DNA from: Girardia tigrina
Lineage: Eukaryota; Platyhelminthes; Tricladida; Dugesiidae
DNA: 64,000 bases
Reading direction: 5' to 3'
Assembly: GCA_001938485.1 (NCBI GenBank)
Contig: MQRK01222231.1
Location: 1-64,000 of the forward strand
The number at the start of each line of letters is the position of its first letter. The stretch's first letter is position 1. The position numbers were made by a program, and so were the translations under genes. Positions 12,924-24,319 of this stretch are shown in pieces. Under the pieces are notes generated by a model. It was not told the origin of the DNA and did no database searches. It was given only the letters and a program-made list of their open reading frames with translations.

Positions 12924-13190
12924 ATAAACAAGTGAGTATTCATATTATTCCAAGTGATACATCGATATACTTCGTGGAAAACAATTTAACAGTATTATGT
13001 GAGTTTTATCCATCTGATGTAATTAGAAGAAATTTAATTAGCGAAATTTTATTTGAATCTAATTACTCTTATTCTCGTGTTTCCCTATTACATATCTTTA
13101 TTGATAAAATAAATCCTCCTTATCCAACAATTTGTGTAACTTGTGGTCATCGAATGTTTTCATATGTCAAAAAATGTTATAAACCCTTTG
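12924..13190 (+). CDS. Exon 3 seen: 4-Cys extracellular module (copy 3)
   Basis: Internal exon, 267 nt (89 codons), phase 1 at both ends. Acceptor AG at 12922-12923 (TTTTCTAAG) and donor GTGAG at 13191. The module reads IHIIPSDTSIYF, NLTVLC (Cys 1), EFYPSDVIRRNLISEILF, then a longer middle with NYS, then TICVTCGHRM (Cys 2, Cys 3 and Gly) and KKCYKPFG (Cys 4 and split Gly). The alternative AG eight bases downstream (12930-12931) would give a wrong phase. The preceding 190 bases between the Gypsy fossil and this exon hold only AT-rich intron sequence. Confidence 0.85.
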
Positions 13191-13880
13191 GTGAGTCAAA
13201 ATTACAGTACATACACAATAATATTGTATGTATTATTAACAATATTTTCTTTTTAGAAATTTGATTTAAGAAGATATTTATAAATTTTTATGACATTAAA
13301 AGTATAAACTCTTCACTCTTATTGATAGATTTTCTTTTGTAAGTTATAATATATAATGTATAAATTCAACTCTCAGAGAGTTTATTTAAATTTGCGATGA
13401 TTTATGTGAATTACTTTCGAAAGAAAATATTTCAAATAACAAATTCATAATATTGATTTCAAGAATTAAAATTTCCAAACTGATTTCTCAGGGTTTTAGA
13501 TCTCGTCAATTGAAATAGGAATTGTATTTTATTTTCTTATCCGAAATCGATAATTAAAATTTTTAATGATTTCCAAATTGAGAGATTTTTTCATTAAAGT
13601 TCTAATCGGAGACGTGTGTGATTTGTCGCAAAATAATGTCGATAGTGATAATCAATATTCCATTCTCTATCTGGATCAATTCAAATTGAATAATTATAAC
13701 AGAAATATGAATTCAATAACTTTCAATTCAAAATTCGATATTTTGTTTTAATAGCCGTCATGAAAAAGCAAAGATATGTTTTGCAAAATTAATCAAAAGC
13801 TCCATTGCCTTTATTGAGATAATGGGATACTCTTCCCTCACAGAAATCCAGAACTGTGTTAAAGGCATTGATTTAAAATT
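13191..13880. other. Intron DNA without an identified gene
   Basis: AT-rich intron after exon 3. A 61-codon plus-strand frame (13566-13751, rich in Asn) has no motif and no flanking splice sites that fit the gene. Nothing else seen. Confidence 0.35.
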
Positions 13881-13886
13881 TGTTTC

Positions 13887-15520
13887 CTAGGTGCAGTCAG
13901 TCGATAATTCAATGAGATTTTCCTTCTCTTTTGGTGTAGGTTTCATGAAATTAATGTATACTTTAAATGGATCACAAATCCAAACGTTGCAAGTGCAAGG
14001 ATCTACATCTTCATGATAATATTCGTCCAAATATTTAACCAATGCCAGCAGATGCTGACTTACTACACTGCAAATAACTGTTCGGTTCAAGTCAGTAGAC
14101 ATCAAATAGTCATCCAAAAAGGTAAGCATCGACAATTCTGCTTCCACATTATCAGTTTATTTTTTAATGCTTCCACCTTATTACAAAGAGTGAAAATATT
14201 CGTCATCCATCCTAGGAGAGACAAGTTGAAACTTTTGAGAATTGAGAATATATCAGCTAAGTAACCTTTGCAATCCATTCCTTATTTTCTAGACGGACCT
14301 TTGAACGTGTAGAAATTCTTTTATTTCTTCTCTCAATTCAAAGAATCTTGCCTCGTGACAACCACCTCACTTCAGAATGTAATATGAGTTACTGGTGCTC
14401 AGCATCCACATTCTCACACGGCATCTGAAACAGTAGAGAATTCAAAGATCAACTTTGAATTTCATTCACAATCTTCCCCATCTCATTCAGTATCATATTT
14501 AAGTCAGAAGACGACCTTTTTGCTGCTAGTTGTTCTCGATGGATTATACAAAGAGTAAACAACATGTCTGGATGAGCCCCTCTCTTCAATTTTGCTACTG
14601 TACCTGAATGCAATGCACGCATACTAGCAGCACCATCTGTGCATACTCTAACACACTTTCTTAAATCTAGGTTGTGTTCTTCAAAATAAACTGATAAAGC
14701 ACCAAATATCTCTGAGCTGGTTGTGCGTCCAGGCAAGTCAATGACACACAGAAGCTCTTCTTTGATGTCTCTTTCATCTTCTTACTGGACGAAACAGAGA
14801 AGAATGGCATAGTTGCTGATGTCTGTAGATTCATCCAACTGGATAACAAAGAATGGGGAGCTTTTAATTCTTCGATCACATTCTCTTTCACATCTGCAGT
14901 CATTTCTTTTATTCTTCTTTAAATTGTGTTACCATGAAGAGGAATCATCTTCAGTTTGTAAGCAGCTTGAGAGCCCAGAATTTCAGTTGCAACCTCGATG
15001 AGACACGGTTTTATTAAGTTTTCAACAATTGTGAATGCTTCTTTTACATTTTTCAATGTTTAAAGCAACATAAAACGATGCTTTCAGGAGAGATTTATCA
15101 GCAGTCTTCGCTTTCATCAAAGATTTTGACTAATTATCCAAATCTTTACGGAGTCGCTCAAAAATGGCAGTGGTTTCATTGCAAGATCTCAGAGCTTCGT
15201 ATTCAAATATCGACCAAGCTTTGATGGCTCCATGGCATTGGAAAACATCTCAGAACAAATGTCGCAAAGTGGTCGAGGTAAAATCTCACTTCCTGGTGCA
15301 ATAATGAAACCAAACTTATAGCACTCATTATCATAATGTCGAACAAAACTTTGTCTCAGCTTCTTTCATGTATGAATTTCACTACCATCATTTTCTGATT
15401 GCTTCGTCACCTGAACATCAGAAGCCAATGAATAGGCATTCAGCACTGGTATCAGTACTACGTAATTCCTCTTGACGAAGCCCGTACTTCAAAAAGCTTT
15501 CAATATTTTGCTGTTTCATT
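13887..15520 (-). pseudogene. Broken hAT transposase, ZBED5/SCAND3-like
   Basis: Minus-strand remains of a hAT transposase of the kind represented by ZBED5 and SCAND3-like proteins. The best patch is 14449-14736, with RVCTDGAASM (the D-G-A motif before the insertion domain) and a following C-I-I-H-R-E segment (the C-x-x-H-R motif). Upstream patches at 14667-14903 and about 15100-15520 correspond to the N-terminal half. The segment 13887-14147 (EAELSMLTFLDDYL) resembles the part before the dimerisation domain. The patches lie in different frames with several stops, so the gene is dead. Terminal repeats were not found. Confidence 0.7.
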
Positions 15521-15559
15521 CTGTAACACTTTCAACCCATAGATTTGAAAATGTAAAAA

Positions 15560-16080
15560 TAAACAATTTAAATTCTTAATTAATTACATTGAATCAAACA
15601 ATTGTCCATAAAACTTATAAATTTTATAATTATAGGCTTTTCACTTTAAATTGAAAATTTTTCATTTTAAAATGAGGTATTTTCATTTTAAATTGAGACT
15701 TCTTGAATTTGAATTGATTTTTTATTTTGAAACTATTCTTTTTTACTTTCAGTTGAGATTTATTATTTTGAAATGATTTTTCTATTTATAATTGAATTCT
15801 TGTCTTCAGTTATAATTTTACCAACTATAATTATAATTTTATAATTTAACCACCCGCACTCAGAATCCCCTCGCAACACACGAAACCAGTACTTGATCTC
15901 CCCAAGAAGCATCAAAGAGAAAGAGGATGCCCCAAAATTGATATTTTTAAAAATAATATAATTATTATATATACAATATTTATTTTTAATATATATAATA
16001 ATAATACATTGCAAGAATAATAATAATAATAATAATAATAACACAAAAAAAATCAAAATCAAATGTAATCTCTGAAGCAG
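15560..16080. repeat. Degenerate AT-rich repeats and (TAA)n microsatellite
   Basis: Bases 15630-15790 are built from loose repeats of TTTAAATTGA-like and ATTTTGAAAT-like units. A run of TAA triplets covers about 16016-16042. The minus-strand frame that crosses this stretch owes its Ile/Leu runs to the microsatellite and is not a gene. Confidence 0.6.
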
Positions 16081-16125
16081 GCAACCGGGATCTGCTACCA
16101 GAATGTTGTTGCATTTTTTGTATAA

Positions 16126-16826
16126 TTTTATTATGCATTTCGTTTCGAAATTTTCTTTGAATAAATCATAATTTTCCGGTTCGAAAATCGCCTCCATCTT
16201 TAAATCGTGCTCTTGCACCTCTGAGAAAATATTTTCACAATAACTCAATAATTCTCCTTTGATTGATTTAATTTATTTTGGGTCGCAATAATGTTGACAG
16301 ATAAAAGAGCGATCTATATCGGAACATTCAATTTCTTTATGAACATTCGAATAACGTTGAGAGATTGTTTTTTTGCGGATTTATTCGGTTTCAAATTGAT
16401 GTGCCAATCATGAATCATTTTTTTTATCACACCCGGTGGAAAACATAATTTTGTACTCGGATTCAACGTTTTACTAGTCAGAATTTTTGCGACATCATTA
16501 ATTAAATTATCCATCACAAATTGTCTATTTTTTCCGTCAATTGGAGCTCTCATTTCTCCAATATAATTTTACAAATCTCCATAATATTCGTCGTTTGAAA
16601 ATCGTCTTTCGAATGGTCTTTGCTCGCTATTTCCGCTTTCGACACATTCGTATAAATCAGCTCATTTTGCAGAGCTTGGATTTGAAAGTTTTTATCGCCA
16701 AGCGATCATTTTATTCGGAAAATACGCTATTTCAAATTGACAACGTTTTCTATCGGTTTTTACGATTAGTTTCACATCGGAAACATTTGTCAATTGCTTT
16801 TGATTAGTCGGAGAAAATAATGCCAC
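16126..16826 (-). pseudogene. SBDS: Intron-less SBDS (ribosome maturation factor) pseudogene
   Basis: A retrocopy-like fossil of SBDS, the factor that with EFL1 removes eIF6 from new 60S ribosomal subunits. From high to low coordinates the conserved blocks appear in order: FSPTNQKQLTNVSDVKLIV, then RCQFEIAYFPNKMIAWR (N-terminal FYSH-type domain), then NVSKAEIASKD, MEICKIILEK, VAKILTSKTLNPSTK, then IKKMIHDWHINLKPNKSAKKQ (central domain). A weaker C-terminal patch follows near 16126-16260. No introns interrupt it. It is broken: GTG stands where the start codon is expected (about 16825), a shift and stop follow the W-R pair (about 16693), a stop and shift lie near 16520-16555, and the frame is lost again near 16270-16320. 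No poly-A tail is left. It lies opposite to the host gene within intron 3. Confidence 0.85.
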
Positions 16827-17091
16827 CAGAAAATGCTAATTTTAAGTACTAATTATATTTAAAAATTGAAAACTCGAAATTCAATCACAACTGTTTATTT
16901 TTAATCGACATTCAAAATTTTTTAATTTACCATCATATTATTTAAACAAATCATTAATTATTTTTTCCAGTAATTCACATAATTACAATTAAAAACTTTT
17001 TAACAAACAAATACAATAAATTTTATAAATATATATATAAATATAAAATCTATATATATAAATAGATTTTTTTTACTTTTAATAAAAAAAT

Positions 17092-17094
<3 letters not shown>

Positions 17095-17126
<32 letters not shown>
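17095..17126. repeat. (AT)n microsatellite
   Basis: Sixteen or so AT units directly left of the GC-richer island. Confidence 0.9.
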
Positions 17127-17129
<3 letters not shown>

Positions 17130-17530
17130 CAATTCGTTACACTCATGACGATCTTCCGTTGATGTCACACCGAAGCACAGGGGGATTCTGGTGGTTCCCT
17201 CAATATCGGTCGTTTGTGGGGCCGCCCACGCGATATTGAATTGATCCTTGTTGATTGAATTCGCTAAGCTCGTCCTAGGAGTCCCCAACCAGCGAGGGTC
17301 TTTGATTACCACCGACCTGGCCACCAGTTTAGACAAAGACTCCATCGTCGAACACAACGATAAGATAAATTCGTGCAGCAGCTGGGATGAGCTCTGTGAC
17401 AAGGTTTCTCACAAGAGAGTAGTTCGGCTCTTAGCGAAAGGGAGCACTAAACCAGAACAATGTATTTCACAAAATAATTCTACTCTAGAATCTTTATCGA
17501 ATCTTAGATTTAAGCATTATACTTGATCAT
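17127..17530. other. GC-richer island with overlapping open frames on both strands
   Basis: About 400 bp that is clearly richer in G and C than the surrounding AT-rich intron. Both strands are open over most of it: plus 17248-17526 (from MLIEFAKLVLGVPN) and minus 17091-17402 (ending in IYIYI from the microsatellite). Neither shows a motif I know. It could be the tail of a LINE, a transferred fragment or a retrocopy piece. It ends about 90 bases before the splice acceptor of the next exon. I give it no function. Confidence 0.4.
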
Positions 17531-17618
17531 CCTGAACGAGACCACATTATTGATATTTGAAGCTTGAGTTTTATTTAAATATATATTAAATTCTTTGAAA
17601 ATAATTATTTCAATTTAG

Positions 17619-17879
17619 GAAATTATAGTCTCACAATAAAACCAAATGTATCCATTTACTTGACAAAATATCCCATGTATGTTTTTTGCCAGTTATTTCC
17701 AGTTATTCTAGATACTTTAGTACTTAATATTGATCTTTCTACTTCTCAAGTTCCGTATCAAAGACTGGGTGTCAGAAATATATCATTTGGCCCAATTATC
17801 GGATCTGTAACACAAACTGTTTGTGTTACATGTGGCCATCGAATTATGACAAATGTTACTCATTGTTATCAACCTTATG
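17619..17879 (+). CDS. Exon 4 seen: 4-Cys extracellular module (copy 4)
   Basis: Internal exon, 261 nt (87 codons), phase 1 at both ends. Acceptor CAATTTAG ends at 17618 and donor GTATAC starts at 17880. The module reads YSLTIKPNVSIYL, YVFC (Cys 1), a middle with LVLNIDLS and NIS, then TVCVTCGHRI (Cys 2, Cys 3 and Gly) and THCYQPYG (Cys 4 and split Gly). The VCVTCGHR stretch is shared with copy 3. Sequons NYS, NVS, NIS and NVT support an extracellular location. Confidence 0.85.
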
Positions 17880-18641
17880 GTATACCTTTCAATTTATTAA
17901 TAATACTGCTTAAATGTGGTCATTAATCATAACTGTTTACATGTCATAAAACTGCAGACTAAAATCTACTTCATAATGTTATAAATATCTATATATAAGC
18001 TTAATTAACAATAACCATATTCATAAAACATATTGCAGTTATAATTTTTTAGTTTTCTATAGTAAAATGTTTTTGTTCCAATAATTTGTATAGTTTATAA
18101 CTAATGTTTTAAAACTTATAAGAAAAACTATGATAAAATTGTTGTACATTATTTATTTACTACCGTCTTACTTCGAAAAAAAACAGGTAGGCGTTGTATT
18201 TGAGATAAACAAAAAATCATTATTTATAAAAGATAAAAAAATTTTCTGGTTTATTTATAAAAAATAAAAAAAAATTTCTCACATTTTTGAACCAAATTTT
18301 AAATTGATTAAATATGTTTTTATTAAAATTAATTGTAAAAAATTGTTTTTTTATCATTTACTCTACAAAATTTTTTTTGATAAATATTTGAGCTTCTCTC
18401 GAATATTACGCTTTGAGCACTTTATTCGAATTGTGCCCCAAGTATGTGTACCATTCAAACACAAAGGCTAGGCATTTTTTTAAGGTAAGGCGGTAGTAAT
18501 TAATCACATATTAACGCACAAAAAATAATTATATATACATTATCCGATCCTTAATATGACAAGTGCCAAAAATAATTTTTTCACATATTAAGCGAAAAGA
18601 TATACTAAACGGCAACTTGTTAAAAATAAATAAAAAATAAT
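17880..18641. other. Intron DNA without an identified gene
   Basis: AT-rich, poly-A/T-laden sequence between exon 4 and the MULE insertion. The phrase TAC(T)ACCGTC(T)TACTT near 18160 and AGGTAAGGCGGTAGTA near 18481 are loosely inverted to each other and could be worn ends of a small element about 340 bp long. Otherwise nothing is seen. Confidence 0.35.
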
Positions 18642-18649
18642 GAAATTAA

Positions 18650-20647
18650 AGGGTATGTATTGTTTTGACTCCGACCGTTTTGACCCCGTTCGTCTTGACC
18701 AGGTTTGTTCTGACCCGAGTTTTAATTTAATTGAATTATTTTTTTTTATTTTTGATTGTTTTAAACCCATTTTTTTAGTTAAAGTTAATTACATTTTTCT
18801 TTTGGACGGTTTTGACCCAATTTCAAATATATATATATATATATATATATATTTTTTTTGAGCGGTTTTGACCCCATTTTTTAAAATGTAATTTTTGGAA
18901 TATTTTTATTTTAGACTGTGTCGACTCCATTTTTTAAATTTTTTAGTTTTTAAATTTAACTAAATTACTTTTTTATTTTAGATGGTTTTTTTCTTAACTT
19001 TATTATTGTTGTTTAAGTGAAGACTTTACGGTAATATTTTTACTTAATTTAATTTAACTAGTATGCTTTATTATTTTTCAAGAATATGACTTTTTTAAAA
19101 AAAGAGAAAAAAGAATGTACCCAAATAAATGGTATTTGTACTCATTCGCAAAGTGTGTTGCTGACAACAGTCAAATTTCTTGGCGTTGCAATCAAACGCA
19201 GAATTTCAACAAAGGTAGGAAATGGTGACCTTTTAACTATTGTAACAGTTCATTGCCACGACTCTTGTGCAGCAAGCCTAGATGTAGCTCGACGAATTAC
19301 AAATATTAAAGAACGTGCTGTTGCAAATAAAGAAATTCATCCAAAATTATTATTAATTGTTCACAAAACATTCCACAGTCAGTGCAAGGGATTTTTCGAA
19401 GGCAAAATGTAAACCGCCAAGTGATCCAGTGCACCAAAAATGCCTATAACGTGGTTCCGATTCAGCCGATTAATCGAGAATCCATTGAATTACCCGAATC
19501 TATGCTGACGGAACTTTTAAATTGACGCCACATATGTTTTCCCAAGTGTTTGTTATTTTGGCTGAACGTGGAGAGTTTTTTACCTATTATATATTCTCTT
19601 TTGCCAAGTAAAACTACTGAAACGTATGGATGAATGATACAATTAATTTGCAGGAGATTTCCACATTTTAATCCTTAGATTATTTCAACGGATTTTGAAC
19701 TCACTATCATGTGTGCATTTTCTACCCAATTTCCCCTATCTGTTGTTCATGGCTGCTTTTATCATTTAATTAAAAATATAAAACGAAAAGTATCCGAAGA
19801 AGGTCTAATGAGAAATTATAATAGTGACCCAGATTTGGCACTGATAATATTGAGGTTGCAATCGATTGTTTATCAGAGCTAGAAACGTTTCCCGAGAATT
19901 TACTTCCTACCTTGAATTATTTCGAAGATACTTATGTTGGAAGAATGCAGAGAAACAACCGATATTCACTCTAGATATATGATCCGTCTATCATCGAACA
20001 TTTGATGGTGAGTCACGAACAAACAACTTTGCAGAATCCTCTCATTCACGTTTTTAAGTTAAATTCGCGGTAGACCATCCAATTTTATGGAAATTTATTA
20101 ATGGAATTAAAAATGTCCAAAGATCTATAGACATAGTTCATGAGGACTTTGTTAGAAGAGACAGTGCAACATCTAAAAGTGAAAAATTATGATGTCCGTA
20201 TTCTGAAAATTGTTCAAAGTTTCGATAATCGTGAAATTTCTAAATAATTACGTGGAATTGCAAACAATTTTTATATGGAATAATTTAATATTTGGCTGCA
20301 ATAGTTGTTGGTATTCACTTGACTTGAGTTCTTATGAATATATATATTTAAAATGACATTGTATGTTTTTATAGTATAATAATGAAGTTGTGGCAAATAA
20401 TTTAATAAAATATTTACTTAAAAAAATTTAAAATTAAATAACAAATATGAATATATAAAAAATAATAAAATTTAACTAAAAATGTGTTCAAAACTGTCTA
20501 AAATAAAAATATTCAAAAAAATTACATTTTAAAAAATGGGGTCAAACCGTCTAAAATCCAAATATTCATTAAAGTAATTAAATTAAACTAAAACTCGGGT
20601 CAAAAGAAATCGTGGTTAAAACGGTCGGGTCAAAACAAACTGTTTTC
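18650..20647 (+). mobile_element. MULE (Mutator-like) transposon with repeat-rich inverted ends and 8-bp target duplication
   Basis: A 1,998-bp unit bounded by GAAATTAA at 18642-18649 and 20648-20655, the duplication length typical of MULEs. The left end (about 18650-18960) and right end (about 20465-20647) are inverted and made of GGTCAAAACGG-like units (GTTTTGACCC on the left). Inside is a MULE transposase relic on the plus strand. An open part at 19086-19412 is followed by patches including ISTDFELTIMCAFS, VHGCFYHLIKNIKRKVSEEG and YNSDPDLALI (about 19690-19850), then DYFEDTYVGR-like sequence and DGESRTNNFAESSHSR-like sequence near 20010-20050. These match the DDE core and C-terminus of MULE transposases. 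Several stops and shifts break it. An (AT)n run sits inside the left end. Confidence 0.85.
19086..20250 (+). pseudogene. Broken MULE transposase
   Basis: Coding part of the MULE. The 5' open piece (19086-19412, 108 codons) starts MTFLKKEKKECTQINGICTH, the zinc-ligand-like N-terminal region, and holds C-H-D-S-C further on. The catalytic region reads out of frame after about 19412, with stops at about 19525, 19640 and 19678. The block S-T-D-F-E (second catalytic acidic position) and the C-F-x-H motif are intact as words. It cannot make a working enzyme as it stands. Confidence 0.75.
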
Positions 20648-20655
20648 GAAATTAA

Positions 20656-21849
20656 TAGTTCAAAGGAAAAACAATAAAATATTAATCTTATATCTTATTA
20701 TTTTTATTTATTAATTAAGTGTCATGTAACGCCATAATTTTGAACAACTTTATTTTGGCAACAATCGCATTATGTACAAATCATTTGTTGACTTTTCCTA
20801 AACAATCTGCAAACATATCAAACTTTATTTATTAGATTTGTTAAATTTTCATATAAATAAGGAGAAAAACAGAATTTTATCTTTGTTAAATTTTTAATCT
20901 AATTTATCATCTTCAATTTCTTCTACATCATTTTAAAAGAGTATTCAAGTCATAAGATTGATGTTTTTTATTTCACATGCAATTTTATATTGCTATATTT
21001 AATCCATGGGAAAATCATTTTTGAACTATACCAGAAATTAAACCATATCTAATTATCATACAGGATCTATCATTTGTTAAAAAAATCGGCCTCCGATATC
21101 TTTAAAGAATGGTATTGAGCCTATATGCTCTTTAGATGGTTAACCAATACCAAATTAGTCTATAAGCCCCCGACAGGCCTCCTACGGAGACATCAGCCTT
21201 TTGCTTTCGTGCACGCTTCGGGAATCCAATGAAAAACAACTAATCATGTGTAGTGGTCCCATGATTTTGTATCCCTTTCACTATGTACATGGACTTCACC
21301 CATCCACAAAACTGGTATCTGCATGTAATTCTCACAGTTAGATCTGTAATGCGGTAGTCAAAATTGTTTTCTAAAGGACTCGCTTCTAACTGTACTGTCG
21401 AAGCAATCATGGGAGTGATGATTGGTACTTGAGTTGCGTTTTCTTTTGGTATCGTTTTCAGTGGTTGATTCATTTCTTCTGATTGCCTAGACTAATAGTT
21501 GTTTAATTTTAAGAATTGTTCGAGATTAAGATCAAGATTCATGACTAAATTTTTATTTACTACAACTTTCATTATACAAACAAATTTATGAGGAATATTT
21601 TTTCAGTTTGCATAAACCAGATTTTAAAATTCTAAATATAAATATAAATATCTCTATATATAATTTTTAATTTGGTAAGTTTTGTATAAATTATATTTTA
21701 TTTTTTTACAATTTTTATTTAACCTAAATATGATTTTTAAACCTTTAACTATAAAATATTTTTAATGGGATTCTAATGAAAAATTTATTTCATAAAATAT
21801 TTATTTTCATTTTAATTTTTAAAAACACTATTATAAAAATATTTTAACA
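20656..21849. other. Intron DNA; one unassigned minus-strand frame
   Basis: AT-rich. A minus-strand frame at 21240-21473 (77 codons, from MNQPLKTIPKENATQ) continues past its stop into PKRARKQKADVSVGGLSG-like sequence, and its base composition is a little richer in G and C than its neighbours. It resembles a transposon or retrocopy fragment, but I cannot place it. Confidence 0.35.
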
Positions 21850-21853
21850 AAAA

Positions 21854-22400
21854 ATGCCAAAAAGACTTCTAATAGCTCTGCATCCAAGTTTTTTGAAATT
21901 AGTTGATCAGTCATCATTGACTCGAGGAAACAAGAAAAACAATTGTAAGATGAGACCAAACTACTTCATCAGACAGGAAAGTAGTATTGAATGTGCCTGT
22001 GTGTTGAACGAAGGAAACTAACTTCAACAAAAATCGAAGAGGAATTATTTGCGTGATATGAGGAAGAATATATTAAGAAGAAAGTCTAGATTTCTCCAGG
22101 AGGTTTAGTGGATAAAGCCAGAGCAATCTATAACCGTGAAACAGCGATAGGTGAGAAGCTGAAAATGAAGTTTTCAAAAAGCTGGTTGAAAAAATTCATT
22201 GCGCGACACATTATCGTACATAGTCGTACCACAACTGTTTGCAAAAAAGCCACCAAAGGATTACATTGAAAAGCTTGTGTCATTTATTCTCTTTATTTCC
22301 CAGAAGCAACAGCAGGAAAACTATGAACGGGAGATGATTTATAATATAATAACTAGAATTCAAATTCCGAACGCCAGCATGTGAAAAACTATTTAAATAA
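21854..22400 (+). pseudogene. Broken pogo/Tigger-like transposase (CENP-B-type HTH region)
   Basis: Plus-strand fragments in different frames: IEEELFA (about 22040), then GGLVDKARAIYNRE and LKMKFSKSWLKKFIARH (about 22100-22205). The last pair matches the second half of the CENP-B/jerky DNA-binding domain (the K-A-x-x-I then F-x-x-S-x-G/K-W-L-x-x-F pattern). Stops and shifts lie on both sides, and the DDE catalytic part is missing. It ends about 170 bp before the left end of the next Tc1-like element. Confidence 0.6.
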
Positions 22401-22572
22401 TTATAGCGACATGTTCCTTTTAAATTAGATGGTTGGTAAATATTATAAAATTATATTATGAAATTCAATTTTTATTCCACAAAAGAAGTTTCAAAAAGTT
22501 TCTAATTTGTGTTTTATAACTAAAACATGATAATGAACAAAATTAACATTAGATTCTCCATTTTATGATATA

Positions 22573-24058
22573 CTGAGCGACAAATTTACACTTACGCTTT
22601 AGTTTATATCGTAATGATATGTAAAAATATTAAAATTTTTATGTGTTATTTTTAATTTTAAGGTTTATAAAAAGTAAATAAAAATTTGTCACTAATGAAA
22701 TTGCATTTGTGCTAAAAAATTTATTGAAAATTTAATTTCATGCATAGTTAAAAACGACAAATTTTAAAACAGTAACATTTATTCTAGGACATTAAAATGT
22801 AGTACAGATTTCCATTCACTTTTAATATCTTGTACAGTCGATTTCTTATTCACCTATACAATTCGATAACAATATGTCTTCTAGATGAATTAATCAAGTG
22901 TATGGCATTTTTGATTGATAACCATAATTCTGACTTATTTTTATACTGAGTGCCATCGTAAACAATGTCGGATATTTTCTTCCACATGTCCTCAGTAATA
23001 TTTAAATATGGACTTTTCGCAGGCCAATTAAGTACAGAAATTTCACTTTTTTTCATAAAGTCCTTTATAAGTTTTCTTTTATGAACCGGACTATTGTCTT
23101 CCTAGAAGTAGAAATTATAACCACAGTTAAGTTTTATGATAGGAATAGCATTATGTATTATAATTGCTTATAATCTTTATATCCGAATTTTCCTTCTATG
23201 ATTTTGTGTGAAAGAAGTCCGTTAGGCAGAACCATCATCCAGACCATAACACTACACCCTTTACACTGACGCTTTGGACGAGTATATTTTCGATTTTTTG
23301 AATTTATGTTCTCCAATCATCTGGCCTATCCAATGTGAATCTTTTCTCATCCGTAAATATTGTCGTTTCCCAACTGTGGTTTTCGCTAATCCATCTAGAA
23401 ATATGATCAATTCTATCATTCTTCTATTTCCTTGATAACGATATTTCTGCATTAATTTTTTGATATTTGTAACCTACAGCTTTCAGATGTCTTTTTACTG
23501 TCCGAATTGAACAATTTAAATCGCATTCTGCAATCAATTTAGAAGAATTAATTTTTTGAAAATTTGACTGCAAATGTTCTATCGTCCTCTTAATTGATAA
23601 CTTCCTATGTTTTGTTAATTTTTGTCGCAGTCCTTTTTTCTTGAGACATCTTTTCTTATTATATCGACAAAGATTAATTGCCGAATTTCTAGAAATCTCT
23701 GAATAACTCAACCCTTCCGTTTTCCACTTCCTTACCAAATGTCTTTCAAAATTACTTCTCATTTCTGTCTAGAATTTAAGACAATATCTGTATATTTATA
23801 AATAATATCAATTAAACTTGGTAAATCATTTAATAATATAAAAAATCTTACTGTTTCAAAAAATATGTCGACTTAGAATTTTTACGTAATAAATAAATTT
23901 AAATGATTTATTTAAACAAAATGCTTTATCCATTTCTATTTATACTAAACGTAACACTTGACAAAATTATTTGATTCACTACATTCATTACTCAAAATAA
24001 TGTTTATTTTCTTTTATTTATTAAATAATACAAGTATTTTAAAAAATTTGTCGCTCAG
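22573..24058 (-). mobile_element. Tc1-like transposon with both inverted ends and TA duplication
   Basis: A 1,486-bp element. The ends are CTGAGCGACAAATTT (22573) and AAATTTGTCGCTCAG (to 24058), each flanked by TA, the hallmark Tc1/mariner target. The minus-strand transposase relic starts at 23762 (MRSNFERHLVRKWKTEGLSYSEISR, an HTH-type start), continues at 23261-23452 with a segment around HWIGQM, and ends at 22850-23056 with VLNWPAKSPYLNITEDMWKK, the Tc1 L-x-W-P-x-x-S-P-x-L-N-P-I-E-x-x-W motif (T-E instead of I-E, and Ile for Pro). About three or more breaks separate the pieces. The element's ends are intact but the enzyme is not. Confidence 0.85.
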
Positions 24059-24319
24059 TATATATTTCATGATGGCCATTGAAAAAGAATCATGATGTTA
24101 AAACTGTTAATTTTATGATATCTATAAATAGAATCATGAGTCAGTGTTACGTGATTCTGTGAGTATTGCGTAGGGTAAGACTCTGTTTGGCAAGCAATCA
24201 GAATGCCTTTTGAAACTTTTATATGCCATATATGTATATACGTATTTGATTTTCTGCATTACTTTGAAGTCTATTATAATAAGGAGTATTCACAATACAT
24301 CATCCACTAAATAAGCAAA

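Noticed and set aside
15763-16126. Minus-strand frame continuing beyond the SBDS fossil as a longer protein
   Set aside because: The continuation is Ile/Leu/Tyr low complexity created by TAA and AT repeats.
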